Shown: positions 53,631 to 61,559, numbered from the stretch's first letter. The stretch: 64,000 nt of DNA from Mycobacterium sp. NBC_00419 (GCF_036023875.1 NZ_CP107931.1:62001-126000), one strand, 5' to 3'. Numbers and translations: made by a program. The notes: generated from the letters alone by a model not told the origin.

Positions 53631-54212
53631 CTAGTGAGTTCGGCGCGGCGTGCGCAGGCCGAGCGTGCGTCTGCCGGATTCCACCAACTGCCGCTGCAGC
53701 CAGTCGCGGTCGCCGCCGCGTCGGGGGTCGGCTGAACCGGCGAGCCCGGCATAGGTGAAGCGGGCCCGCATCAGCCCTTCCGGGCCGGGGTCGAGATCGG
53801 CGAACAAAGCGAGTTGACGCGCGATCATGTCGGTCCAGGTCCGGTTGGACTTCACCACGCTGTGGACGCCGGGGTCGTTCGCCAGCACCGCAACCAACAT
53901 CGGGTTGTCGACCGCAACCCGCGCGTATCCGGTGAGCATCCGCTCGGCCCTGGCGTGTGCTCCGCGGTGCTTCTCGGCGTCCTCGACGATGGTGGTGATG
54001 GCGGCGAAGATCGGTTCGAGCACGGCGGTCAGCAGTTGCTCGCGGGTCCGAAAGTGATGGTAGATAGCAGCTTTGGTGATGCCAAGCTCATCGGCGATCA
54101 TCTGCAGCGATGTCCCCGCGAAGCTGTGGCGGATGAACAACGCGATCGCGGCGTCGATGAGCCGCTGCCGGGTGTCGGTCTGCGGACCGCTGGCGACAGC
54201 TGTGGCGACCAT
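53631..54212 (-). CDS. TetR-family regulator of the SDR/P450-ferredoxin locus
   Basis: A 193-residue regulator. HTH at ~20-65 (TSLQMIADELGITKAAIYHH). C-terminal ligand domain of the TetR_C type (RAERMLTGYARVAVDNPMLV). The ATG at 54212 has GGGGAG 9 nt upstream; the in-frame ATG at 54221 would touch that site. Four copies of a CGATCGG-centred motif fill the divergent gap to the P450 gene and are its probable operators, giving autoregulation plus control of the P450 operon. Confidence 0.9.
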   Translation of the reverse strand: MVATAVASGPQTDTRQRLIDAAIALFIRHSFAGTSLQMIADELGITKAAIYHHFRTREQLLTAVLEPIFAAITTIVEDAEKHRGAHARAERMLTGYARVAVDNPMLVAVLANDPGVHSVVKSNRTWTDMIARQLALFADLDPGPEGLMRARFTYAGLAGSADPRRGGDRDWLQRQLVESGRRTLGLRTPRRTH

Positions 54213-54233
54213 GGTCGACATCTCCCCGTGTGG

Positions 54234-54317
54234 CTTGCCGATCGGCAAGGCGGCTACTTTACGATCGGCTAGCAATCTACCATACGATCGGCTAGCATCG
54301 ACCTAGCCGATCGTATG
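54234..54317. promoter_or_regulatory. Cluster of palindromic TetR operators
   Basis: Sites: a perfect 16-bp palindrome CTTGCCGATCGGCAAG (54234-54249); ACGATCGGCTAGCA (54261-54274); CATACGATCGGCTAG (54281-54295) and its exact inverted copy (54303-54317), giving 15-bp arms with a 7-nt spacer. All share CGATCGG or its complement. They occupy most of the 132 bp between the divergent start codons. Confidence 0.8.
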
Positions 54318-54344
54318 GGCGATCGCCCGGCACAAGGACAGTTG

Positions 54345-55625
54345 ATGACTGACGTCGACAACCTGGACTTCTTCATGGACCGCGACGTGGTCGCCGACCC
54401 CTACCCCTATCTCGAAGCCCTGCAGGCGCGTTGCCCGGTGGCGCGCGAACCGCACCACGGGGTGTGGATGGTGACGGGCTGGGAGGAGGCCAGCGAGGTG
54501 GCCGGTGACGCCGACCGGTTCTCGTCGTGCATCTCGGTCACCGGTCCGTTCCCCGGCTTCCCGGTTCCGGTGGAGGGCCGCGACAACGTGGCCGAACTCA
54601 TTGCGGCACATCGCGATGAGCTGCCGTTCAACGACCAGTTGCCCACGCTCGACCCGCCGGTGCACACCGACCACCGTGCGCTGCTGATGCGGCTGATCAC
54701 ACCCAAGCGCCTCAAAGAGAACGAAGACGCCATGTGGACCATGGTCGACCGGGCGCTCGACGATTATCTGACCGGCCCCGGTGCAGAGTTCATCTCCGGT
54801 TTCGGCCAGCCGTTCACCCTGATGGTGATCGCCGATCTGCTGGGTGTGCCCGATGCCGACCGTGACGAGTTCCTCGCCGAGATGCAACGAGGCGACCACC
54901 ACGGTGGCGGTATCGGCAGCGTCAAGGGCGAGAGCCTGGCCCAGTCGCCGCTGGAGTACCTCTACGAGAAGTTCAGCGCCTACGTCGTCGACCGTCGCGC
55001 CAATCCCAGCGGCGACGTGCTGTCGGAGATGGCTGCCGCGACATTCCCGGACGGTTCGATCCCCGATCCCGGGGACGTCGCCAAGGTGGCGGCGAACCTG
55101 TACACCGCAGGCCAGGAGACCACGGTGCGCCTGCTGAGCGCCGCCCTGCAGATCCTGGGTGACCGGCCCGACGTGCAGCAGATGCTGCGGGCCGACCGAT
55201 CCAAGGTCGGCAACTTCATCGAAGAGGCGCTGCGCTACGAGAGCCCGGTCAAGGGTGACTTCCGGATGTCCACGCAGGCGGTCAGCCTCGGCGGCGTTCA
55301 GATACCGGCCGGATCCACCCTCATGGTCGTCAACGGCGCGGCCAACCGTGACCCGCGCCGGTTCACCGAGCCGGACACCTTCGATGCCGCGCGTTCCAAC
55401 GCCCGCCAGCACATCGCGTTCGGTCGTGGCATCCACACCTGCCCGGGCGCCCCGCTGGCCCGCGCCGAGACCCGGGTGGCCATCGAGCGCCTGCTCGACC
55501 GCACCACCGACATCCGAATCAGCGAGGGCCACCACGGGCCGGCCGGCGCCCGCACCTACCGGTACGTGCCGACCTACATCCTGCGTGGCCTCACCGAGTT
55601 GCACCTGGAGTTCGATCTGCCATGA
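54345..55625 (+). CDS. Cytochrome P450
   Basis: A 426-residue soluble bacterial P450. I-helix oxygen motif NLYTAGQETTVRL, ExxR in NFIEEALRYESP, haem-ligand loop AFGRGIHTCPGAPLARAE with the Cys thiolate. Hydroxylates an unknown, probably hydrophobic substrate. The ATG at 54345 has AAGGA 8 nt upstream; the ATG at 54315 lies inside the operator and is rejected. Stop overlaps the ferredoxin start (ATGA). The divergent TetR is the likely repressor. Confidence 0.93.
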   Translation: MTDVDNLDFFMDRDVVADPYPYLEALQARCPVAREPHHGVWMVTGWEEASEVAGDADRFSSCISVTGPFPGFPVPVEGRDNVAELIAAHRDELPFNDQLPTLDPPVHTDHRALLMRLITPKRLKENEDAMWTMVDRALDDYLTGPGAEFISGFGQPFTLMVIADLLGVPDADRDEFLAEMQRGDHHGGGIGSVKGESLAQSPLEYLYEKFSAYVVDRRANPSGDVLSEMAAATFPDGSIPDPGDVAKVAANLYTAGQETTVRLLSAALQILGDRPDVQQMLRADRSKVGNFIEEALRYESPVKGDFRMSTQAVSLGGVQIPAGSTLMVVNGAANRDPRRFTEPDTFDAARSNARQHIAFGRGIHTCPGAPLARAETRVAIERLLDRTTDIRISEGHHGPAGARTYRYVPTYILRGLTELHLEFDLP

Positions 55626-55810
55626 AAGCCCACATCGATGACGACCGCTGCCGTGGCCACGGCGTGTGCACCACGGTCTGCCCGCAGGTGTTCGCCCTCA
55701 ATGACGACGGGTACGCCGAGGTGATCCTCGATGAGGTACCCGACGACCTCGCCGACAGCGCTCGAGAGGCCGTCGCGGCCTGCCCGGAGAACGCCATCAC
55801 CCTCGGCTAG
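55622..55810 (+). CDS. P450-associated [3Fe-4S] ferredoxin
   Basis: A 62-residue ferredoxin. Cluster ligands follow the CxxHxxC pattern of mycobacterial P450 ferredoxins: CRGHGVCTTVCP plus the distal ACPENAI. The His in the second-ligand position favours a [3Fe-4S] or variant cluster. Start overlaps the P450 stop by ATGA, so it is the dedicated electron donor of that P450. A reductase is not encoded here. Confidence 0.93.
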   Translation: MKAHIDDDRCRGHGVCTTVCPQVFALNDDGYAEVILDEVPDDLADSAREAVAACPENAITLG

Positions 55811-55841
55811 GTGCGGTCGTCGAGGCGTCGCAGTGTGCCCA

Positions 55842-55855
55842 TAGAACAGGTTTCA
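55842..55855. promoter_or_regulatory. KstR-like operator upstream of the CYP125-type gene
   Basis: TAGAACAGGTTTCA agrees with all fixed positions of TnnAACnnGTTnnA. It begins 32 bp after the ferredoxin stop and ends 54 bp before the ATG at 55910. Confidence 0.7.
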
Positions 55856-55909
55856 GTTGGCAGTTTGCGACAAGCCGCCACGGTGCTCCCGTCTGTGGTG
55901 TAGGCATGG

Positions 55910-57232
55910 ATGTCGGGCACTAGAAGACGTCGTATGGAGGTGCGCATTTCAATGCCCCAGCCCGGTCCCAATTTCCCCCCTGGTTTCGACTTCACCGACC
56001 CCGATCTCAACAACGAGCGACTGCCCGTCGAGGAGCTCGCCGAACTGCGCCGGGTCGCCCCGATCTGGTGGAACGAGCAGCCCAGAAATGTCGGCGGTTT
56101 CGACGACGAGGGCTACTGGGTGGTCAGCAAGCACAAGGACGTCAAGGAGATCTCGCGGCGCAGTGACGTCTTCTCCAGTCTGGAGAACACCGCCCTGCCG
56201 CGTTACCCGGACAACTCGGCCGTCTCGCACAAGGACACCGGCCAGTTCATCCTGCTGAACATGGACGCGCCGCATCACACGCACCTGCGCCAGATCGTCT
56301 CCCGCGCGTTCACACCGCGGGCCGTCGAGACGCTGCGGGCGAATCTGGCCGAACGGGCCCAGGCGATAGCCAAGGCCGCCGCGGCGGAAGGTTCCGGCGA
56401 CTTCGTCGAACAGGTCTCGTGCGAGCTGCCCCTGCAGGCCATCGCCGACCTGATGGGTGTCCCCCAGGACGAGCGCAAGAAACTGTTCGACTGGTCGAAT
56501 CAGATGGTCGGCGAAGCGGATCCCGAGTTCGCCCGTAACGACCCGCAGGGCGCCGCCGGCGAGCTGATCATGTACGGCATGCAGATGGCCGCCGACCGGA
56601 CGGCGAACCCGCGCGACGATCTGGTGACCAAGCTGGTGCAGGCCGACGTCGAAGGAGGCAAGCTCTCCGACGACGAGTTCGGCTTCTTCGTCATCCTGCT
56701 GGCGGTGGCCGGCAATGAGACCACCCGCAATTCGATCACCCACGGCATGACGGCCTTCACCGATTTCCCGGACCAGTGGGAGCTGTACAAGGCACAGCGC
56801 CCGAAGACCGCGGTCGACGAGATCGTCCGGTGGGCCACCCCGGTGACGTCATTCCAGCGCACCGCGCTGGTGGATACCGAACTCAGTGGGGTGCAGATCA
56901 AGAAGGGCCAGCGGGTGGTGATGTCCTACCGCTCGGCCAACTTCGACGAAGAGGTGTTCGAGGATCCCTTCGCCTTCAACATCCTTCGGGACCCCAACCC
57001 GCACGTCGGTTTCGGTGGCACGGGTGCCCACTACTGCATCGGTGCCAACCTGGCCAGGATGACCATCGATCTGATGTTCAACGCGATCGCCGACCACATG
57101 CCCAACCTGACAGCCCTGGCCAAACCTGAGCGGCTGCGGTCGGGCTGGCTCAACGGGATCAAGCACTGGCAGGTCGACTACACCGGTGGGAGCAAGAGCG
57201 GTGGCGCACAGGCCGATACAGTCGGGGTGTGA
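55910..57232 (+). CDS. cyp125: CYP125-family steroid C26/C27-monooxygenase
   Basis: A 440-residue P450 closely following M. tuberculosis Cyp125A1: FPPGFDFTDPDLNNERLPVE, RRVAPIWWNEQ, LLAVAGNETTRNSITHGMTA (I-helix), HVGFGGTGAHYCIGANLARM (haem Cys). CYP125 oxidises the cholesterol side chain terminal methyl group. The ATG at 55910 gives an N-terminal extension of the same length as Cyp125A1; ATGs at 55934 and 55952 are alternatives (GGAGG precedes the last). A KstR-like box lies upstream. It is not beside fadA5 or other cholesterol genes, so it may be an additional paralogue. GTGA-coupled to a YceI gene. Confidence 0.92.
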   Translation: MSGTRRRRMEVRISMPQPGPNFPPGFDFTDPDLNNERLPVEELAELRRVAPIWWNEQPRNVGGFDDEGYWVVSKHKDVKEISRRSDVFSSLENTALPRYPDNSAVSHKDTGQFILLNMDAPHHTHLRQIVSRAFTPRAVETLRANLAERAQAIAKAAAAEGSGDFVEQVSCELPLQAIADLMGVPQDERKKLFDWSNQMVGEADPEFARNDPQGAAGELIMYGMQMAADRTANPRDDLVTKLVQADVEGGKLSDDEFGFFVILLAVAGNETTRNSITHGMTAFTDFPDQWELYKAQRPKTAVDEIVRWATPVTSFQRTALVDTELSGVQIKKGQRVVMSYRSANFDEEVFEDPFAFNILRDPNPHVGFGGTGAHYCIGANLARMTIDLMFNAIADHMPNLTALAKPERLRSGWLNGIKHWQVDYTGGSKSGGAQADTVGV

Positions 57233-57771
57233 GCGACTCGTGGACACTGACCGCTGCTGACGGCGAGTTGCAGATACTGACTAATGTCGGCGGGCCTGCG
57301 GCGAAGATGGGCCACCGCCTGACCATCGCCATGGCGTCCTGGCAGGCGACGGTGGGCTGGCGTGCCGGCAAGCCGGTATCCGCGGACTTGGTGGTCGACG
57401 TCGACTCGTTGCAGGTGCTCAAGGGCGAGGGTGGTGTCACGCCGCTGTCCGGTCCGGAGAAGGTCGTGGTGCGCGCCAACGCGCTGAAATCCCTCGACGT
57501 CAAGAAGCACCCGCAGATCCGGTTCCACGCCGACGGCGTCGCCAAGACCAAAGGCGGCTACCGGATGACGGGTGAGGTGGAGATCCACGGAACCGCTCAG
57601 CCTCGGGTGGTCGACCTCGAGGTACGTGACGAGGGCGGCGTCTGGGTGATGACGGCGCAAGTCCCGGTGATCCAGTCCGAGTTCGGGGTGAAGCCGTATT
57701 CGTTGCTGATGGGCACGATGAAGGTCGCCGACGAGGTGACCGTGCGGTTCACGGCGCGCCACCCGAAATAG
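57229..57771 (+). CDS. YceI-family lipocalin-like protein
   Basis: A 180-residue YceI-like protein: WTLTAADGELQILTNVGGPA, AKMGHRLTIAMASWQATVGW, a central LKSLDVKKHPQIRFHADGVA, and QSEFGVKPYSLLMGTMKVAD at the C-terminus. The family forms a lipocalin-like barrel that binds isoprenoids or amides. No signal peptide is visible, so it is cytoplasmic. GTG start overlaps the CYP125 stop (GTGA); a role in binding or delivering the sterol-like substrate is a fair inference. Confidence 0.9.
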   Translation: MSDSWTLTAADGELQILTNVGGPAAKMGHRLTIAMASWQATVGWRAGKPVSADLVVDVDSLQVLKGEGGVTPLSGPEKVVVRANALKSLDVKKHPQIRFHADGVAKTKGGYRMTGEVEIHGTAQPRVVDLEVRDEGGVWVMTAQVPVIQSEFGVKPYSLLMGTMKVADEVTVRFTARHPK

Positions 57772-57772
57772 C

Positions 57773-57787
57773 AGTGGTCTGACCACT
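57773..57787. promoter_or_regulatory. GntR/FadR-like palindrome before the hydroxylase gene
   Basis: AGTGGTC-T-GACCACT, a perfect 7-1-7 palindrome with the TGGTnnnACCA core typical of FadR-subfamily GntR operators. A further TTGACCA follows at 57787-57793. No GntR gene is in the window. Confidence 0.55.
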
Positions 57788-57821
57788 TGACCAATGCGAC
57801 TCGGCAGGACATGCTTGGTTC

Positions 57822-58469
57822 ATGCGCGGTATGACACTGGCCGATGCGGCGCGCGAATTCATGCGCCATCCCACGCCGTGGCTGCTCGGTGGCGCGGTGG
57901 TGGCCGCCGCTGTGGCCCGGGTCGCTGTCGGCGACTGGCAGCCCAGCGACGCACTCGTCCCGCTGGCGACCGCGGCGGTGTTCCCGTTCTTCGAGTGGAT
58001 GATCCACGTCGTCGTCCTGCACTGGCGGCCACGCCGGGTTGGACGGCTCGTCGTCGACCCGGTGCTGGCCCGCAAACACCGTGAGCATCACGTCGCGCCC
58101 CGCGACGTCCCGCTGGTATTCATTCCGCTGCAGTCGCTGATCGGCGCGCTGGTCTCGGCCGTGCTCATCGCACTGCTGGCGTTCCCGAGAACAGCCATGG
58201 GGCTGACGTTCCTGGTGACAATCCTGGTGTTCGGCCTGCTCTACGAGTGGTGCCACTACCTGATCCACACCGACTACAAGCCGAAAAGTGTTGTCTACCG
58301 CGCGATCTGGCGTGACCACCGGCTGCATCACTTCAAGAACGAGCACTACTGGTTCGGCGTGACCACGCCAGGCACCGCCGACCGGGTGTTGCGCACCTAC
58401 CCGGACCCGGCAACCGTGCCGACCTCACCGACGGCCAGAAACCTGCACGCCGGGGCCGACGGTCGCTAG
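57822..58469 (+). CDS. Fatty acid hydroxylase/sterol desaturase-family membrane enzyme
   Basis: A 215-residue integral membrane di-iron enzyme. Histidine boxes: EWMIHVVVLH, RKHREHH, YEWCHYLIH and RDHRLHHFKNEHYWFG, the full set for the superfamily. Four hydrophobic segments. Likely hydroxylates or desaturates a lipid or carotenoid/sterol. ATG at 57822; the ATG at 57831 is an alternative. The GntR-like palindrome sits 35 bp upstream. It overlaps the end of ldtA by 4 bp (convergent). Confidence 0.88.
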   Translation: MRGMTLADAAREFMRHPTPWLLGGAVVAAAVARVAVGDWQPSDALVPLATAAVFPFFEWMIHVVVLHWRPRRVGRLVVDPVLARKHREHHVAPRDVPLVFIPLQSLIGALVSAVLIALLAFPRTAMGLTFLVTILVFGLLYEWCHYLIHTDYKPKSVVYRAIWRDHRLHHFKNEHYWFGVTTPGTADRVLRTYPDPATVPTSPTARNLHAGADGR

Positions 58470-59221
58470 GCGTTGATGACGACCGGGTCGCCGATGTTGA
58501 CCTGGCTGAAGTACCACGAGGCGTTGTCCGGGCTGAGATTGATGCAGCCGTGGCTGACATTGGAATAGCCCTGCGATCCCACCGACCACGGCGCCGAGTG
58601 CACGTACACCCCACCCCAGGTGATGCGCACCGCGTCGGCGACGGTGAGCTTGTAGCCCTCCGGGTCGCTCAGCGGGATGCCGATGGTGCGGGAGTCCATG
58701 ACCACCGAGGACTGCTTCTCGAGCACGGTGAACGAGCCGACGGGCGTCGGGTGCTTGGGCTTGCCCATCGAGGCGGGCATCTGCCGGACCACCTGACCGT
58801 CGACGCTGACGGTGAACGTGTGCGCCGAGATGTCGGCGACGCCCAGCACGGTGGCACCGGTGCCGAAGCTACGCGGGATGCCGCCCGCCATCATGGTGAT
58901 CTGCGAATGGGCGGGCCAGAACTGGTCCGGCACCCATTGCACCACGTTGTCCTGCACCCAATCGAACCGGCCGGACAGGCTGGCCGGCGCGGTCACGGTG
59001 ATCGAGTGTTCGGCCGCCGAACGGTCGATCACCGGCTTAGTGAACGTCACGATGATCGGGTGCGCCACGCCGACAGTCTGGCCGTTGGTCGGCTGGACCG
59101 AGGCCACGGTGGCGTCGCCGAATGACGGTGCGATCGAGGCGGTACTCGTGGGGGCGGAGACTGACATGGCCAACACCGCGATGCCTGCGGCGGCAAGTGC
59201 CCGTCGAATTGCTCTGACCAT
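58466..59221 (-). CDS. ldtA: L,D-transpeptidase LdtA (Ldt1 type)
   Basis: A 251-residue exported peptidoglycan transpeptidase forming 3-3 crosslinks. Signal/anchor at residues ~8-30 (ALAAAGIAVLAMSVSAPTST), an Ig-like domain (~38-125), and the YkuD catalytic domain with HSAPWSVGSQGYSNVSHGCI (His and nucleophile Cys) followed by NLSPDNASWYF. Length and sequence match M. tuberculosis LdtMt1 (251 aa) rather than the longer Ldt2. Carbapenems inhibit this class. Monocistronic. Confidence 0.94.
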   Translation of the reverse strand: MVRAIRRALAAAGIAVLAMSVSAPTSTASIAPSFGDATVASVQPTNGQTVGVAHPIIVTFTKPVIDRSAAEHSITVTAPASLSGRFDWVQDNVVQWVPDQFWPAHSQITMMAGGIPRSFGTGATVLGVADISAHTFTVSVDGQVVRQMPASMGKPKHPTPVGSFTVLEKQSSVVMDSRTIGIPLSDPEGYKLTVADAVRITWGGVYVHSAPWSVGSQGYSNVSHGCINLSPDNASWYFSQVNIGDPVVINA

Positions 59222-59370
59222 TAGCTCCCGTCCTCGTGGAGATCAGCAAAGTCACAGTCTAATTCCTGGCAGCTAGTCCGCCTGGGAATACGCGCGGCAC
59301 GTGCCACAACGGTGAGATGCAGTCGCTGCAGATGTACCACGCTGGTCTATCAGCGAAACGACGTCCGCCG

Positions 59371-60549
59371 TTACCCGTTGCCGTCGCGCAGGCCGGACAG
59401 GCGCTCCAGAATGCGGGTGCGCAGCGAGGGCTTGGAGGTCGGCACCGGCGGCACCGTGGGCTGGAGGTCGGCAGGCGGCGGGGCCATCGCCTCGACCGGC
59501 TGGGCGGCCGGCGGAGCCTCCGTAGGAGCCTGGGCCGGAATGTCGGACACCGACTCCTCGGTCAGGGCAGCCTCGGGTGCGGGGTCGGGTGCGACCTCCG
59601 GGGCCGGCAGCTGGACCTGCTCGGGAGCGGGCGGCGCCAGTTGCGGCGGCGGCGCCAGGGGCGCGGTGACCGGGCGTACCGCGGGAGTTTCGGCGGAGGT
59701 GACGACCGGATGCGCGGCGCTCGCCGAGTCGCTCTCGGGCAACACCGCGAGGCCGACCGCAACCGAGGCCGACACCACAAAGGTCAGCACCCCGCCGACG
59801 ACCATCGCCACCGGCGCGCTGTGCGACAGTGGGCGGCGGCGCTGCGGCCGCTCGGGCACGACGAAAAGCGGGTCGTCGAACAGGCCGATGCTGTTGACCG
59901 AGGCCAGGGCGGCACCGCGGGCCAGGGCAAGTTCGGCCTCGGCAGGGGCGAACACCGGGATGCCCAGGACCGCTTCGAGCTCCCTGGCGATCTGGTCGAG
60001 TTCTTCGCCGGAGCCCAGCACCACCAGACTGTCGGGCTGCCAGCCGTCACGGGCCAGCACGTCGGCCAGCCAGCCGATCAGATCCCGTTCGGTTTCCAGG
60101 TCATAGCTGACGACGCTGTCCGTGGTGTCGGCGATGGTGTCGACGACAAGCGCGACGACGGCGTCCGGCTCCACGACGCACACTGCCGTCACGCGGGATT
60201 CGATCACCTGGCCGATGCCGCGGGCGAAGGCTTCGGTGGCCTCGGGCAGGCGGATGGGCACGACATTGTGGAATCCGGAGTCGGCCAGCGAATCCAGGAA
60301 CATCGATGCCTCGACGGCGGCGTCATCGCTCCACGTCACACCGATCGACTGCAGCTGCTGCCCACCGGCGATCGCCTGCGTCCGCAACAGCGCTTCGGCC
60401 ACGAACTCCGAGGTCGTGACGGGGCTGTATCCACCGCGGCGTACCTCGAACGCGTCATGGTTCTTGGTCGCACCATCGGCTCCGTCGCCTTCGACCAGGA
60501 CCAGCCCGACGGTGGTCGGCGTCATCGACAGACCCAGGACGGTGTCCAA
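59371..60549 (-). CDS. Mycobacterial membrane protein with actin-like N-terminal and Pro-rich C-terminal regions
   Basis: A 392-residue protein. The N-terminal ~240 residues have an ASKHA-like alternation (VLGLSMTPTTVGLVLVEGDG; VTAVCVVEPDAVVALVVDTI; SLVVLGSGEELDQIARELEA; PAEAELALARGAALASV), as in the mycobacterial DUF7159 group. One transmembrane helix follows (PVAMVVGGVLTFVVSASVAV) and then a ~120-residue Pro/Ala-rich outer tail. The TTG at 60549 is chosen because GAGAGGAG lies about 7 nt upstream; upstream in-frame ATGs lack conserved sequence. Function unknown. Confidence 0.8.
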   Translation of the reverse strand: MDTVLGLSMTPTTVGLVLVEGDGADGATKNHDAFEVRRGGYSPVTTSEFVAEALLRTQAIAGGQQLQSIGVTWSDDAAVEASMFLDSLADSGFHNVVPIRLPEATEAFARGIGQVIESRVTAVCVVEPDAVVALVVDTIADTTDSVVSYDLETERDLIGWLADVLARDGWQPDSLVVLGSGEELDQIARELEAVLGIPVFAPAEAELALARGAALASVNSIGLFDDPLFVVPERPQRRRPLSHSAPVAMVVGGVLTFVVSASVAVGLAVLPESDSASAAHPVVTSAETPAVRPVTAPLAPPPQLAPPAPEQVQLPAPEVAPDPAPEAALTEESVSDIPAQAPTEAPPAAQPVEAMAPPPADLQPTVPPVPTSKPSLRTRILERLSGLRDGNG

Positions 60550-60725
60550 GAAGCACTCCTCTCGGGGCCAGCTGCGATACTTCGCGGAGAGCGTCGGCAA
60601 CGCCATGGGCGGCAACGCGGTTATGTCGACCTCCGTGGAGCCTACCCGCCGCTGCGTATACCGGCGAACGAGCGCAATCGGGCCACGGAAAGGGCTCGAT
60701 CGGGTCACGGGAATGCGCAGTTCGA

Positions 60726-60741
60726 ATACCTGTACGGGTAT
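60726..60741. promoter_or_regulatory. Near-perfect 16-bp palindrome over the AhpD-like gene promoter
   Basis: ATACCTGTACGGGTAT is symmetrical apart from one base pair on each side (ATACCnGTACnGGTAT). It abuts the -10 region TATACAGT (60739-60746), which is 6-8 nt before the ATG at 60753. The arrangement suggests a repressor site on a leaderless promoter. Confidence 0.55.
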
Positions 60742-60752
60742 ACAGTCGCACT

Positions 60753-61118
60753 ATGGAACACGGCCACTACCACCAGGTCCTCGACGATCTCCGCCCTGCG
60801 CATCGTGCGCTTCGGCAGATGATCCCCGACGTCTATCGCGCATTCAACGAGATGAGCGGTGCGGCGATGGCCGCCGGGGCGTTGGAGCCCAAGGTCAAGG
60901 AACTGATGGCGATGGTCATCGGCGTGGTGCACGGTTGCGACGGCTGCATCGCCTCTCACACCAAGGCCGCGGTCCGTGCCGGTGCGAGCAAGGAAGAGGC
61001 CGCCGAGGCGATCGGTGTGGCGATCCTGATGCACGGCGGCCCGGCCACGGTGTACGGAGCGCGGGCCTTCGAGGCGTTCAGCGAGTTCGCCGACGCGGAA
61101 TCACCGACGTCGACCTGA
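60753..61118 (+). CDS. Carboxymuconolactone decarboxylase/AhpD-like protein
   Basis: A 121-residue CMD-family protein. AhpD-type redox motif GCDGCIASHTKAAVRAGASK (CxxC with the downstream His) is intact, pointing to alkylhydroperoxidase activity rather than decarboxylation. KVKELMAMVIGVVHGC precedes it. Starts at an ATG 6 nt after TACAGT (leaderless). Converges with fdxA (5 bp), and both may serve redox stress. Confidence 0.89.
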   Translation: MEHGHYHQVLDDLRPAHRALRQMIPDVYRAFNEMSGAAMAAGALEPKVKELMAMVIGVVHGCDGCIASHTKAAVRAGASKEEAAEAIGVAILMHGGPATVYGARAFEAFSEFADAESPTST

Positions 61119-61123
61119 GGAGA

Positions 61124-61483
61124 TCAGACCTGTGCGGCGGCGTGCTCGTTGTGCGGCAGTGCCGCGACCATCGGGGTGTCGATACCGATCGGGCCCACGT
61201 CGCTCGCGCTTCCGGGGCTTCCGATCGCGGCTTGACGGCCGGGCAGGATCTCATTGAAGAAGGCCGCGTTGTCGGCGAGGAACTTCATCTCCTCCTCCGG
61301 CAGGTCGGAGTCGAAGTAGATGGCATCGACCTCGCAGAGGATCTTGCAGGCGCCGCACTCGACGCATTCCTCGGGGTTGATGTACATGGTCCGGTCGCCC
61401 TCGTAGATGCAGTCGACGGGGCATTCCTGCATGCATGCCTTGTGCTTGACGTCCACGCACGCACTGGTGATCACGTAGGTCAT
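61124..61483 (-). CDS. fdxA: Seven-iron ferredoxin FdxA
   Basis: A 119-residue 7Fe ferredoxin. Cysteines: ACVDVKHKACMQECPVDCIY for the [3Fe-4S] plus one [4Fe-4S] ligand, and PEECVECGACKILCEV for the [4Fe-4S]. The C-terminal extension (DNAAFFNEILPGRQAAIGSP, VGPIGIDTPMVAALP) is that of mycobacterial FdxA (Rv2007c), a DosR-regulon protein. TACGCT (61491-61496) is 7 nt before the ATG and a DosR-like box lies 57-76 nt upstream, so hypoxic/NO induction is expected. Confidence 0.93.
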   Translation of the reverse strand: MTYVITSACVDVKHKACMQECPVDCIYEGDRTMYINPEECVECGACKILCEVDAIYFDSDLPEEEMKFLADNAAFFNEILPGRQAAIGSPGSASDVGPIGIDTPMVAALPHNEHAAAQV

Positions 61484-61490
61484 GGCTGGC

Positions 61491-61496
61491 AGCGTA
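61491..61496 (-). promoter_or_regulatory. Leaderless -10 element of fdxA
   Basis: TACGCT on the reverse strand, 7 nt before the ATG at 61483. The DosR-like box lies 43 bp further upstream. Confidence 0.5.
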
Positions 61497-61539
61497 TCTG
61501 TGACTCTGCGTAGCAGACACGGATAGAAGTCCCGGCACG

Positions 61540-61559
61540 CCGGGGACCAAAGTCCCCAA
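61540..61559 (-). promoter_or_regulatory. DosR box upstream of fdxA
   Basis: CCGGGGACCAAAGTCCCCAA agrees with 17 of 20 positions of the published DosR motif TTSGGGACTWWAGTCCCSAA, with both GGGAC and GTCCC half-sites perfect. A weaker half-site GGGAC recurs at 61566-61570. Confidence 0.82.

Noticed and set aside
54303..55604. A 433-codon open frame on the reverse strand opposite the P450 gene
   Set aside because: It is antisense to a P450 with all signature motifs; the reading is low-complexity and matches no family. High-GC codon bias opens such frames.
59317..60822. A 501-codon forward frame opposite the actin-like/Pro-rich membrane protein gene
   Set aside because: Gly/Arg/His-rich antisense product; the reverse gene has a membrane helix, ribosome site and ASKHA-like pattern.
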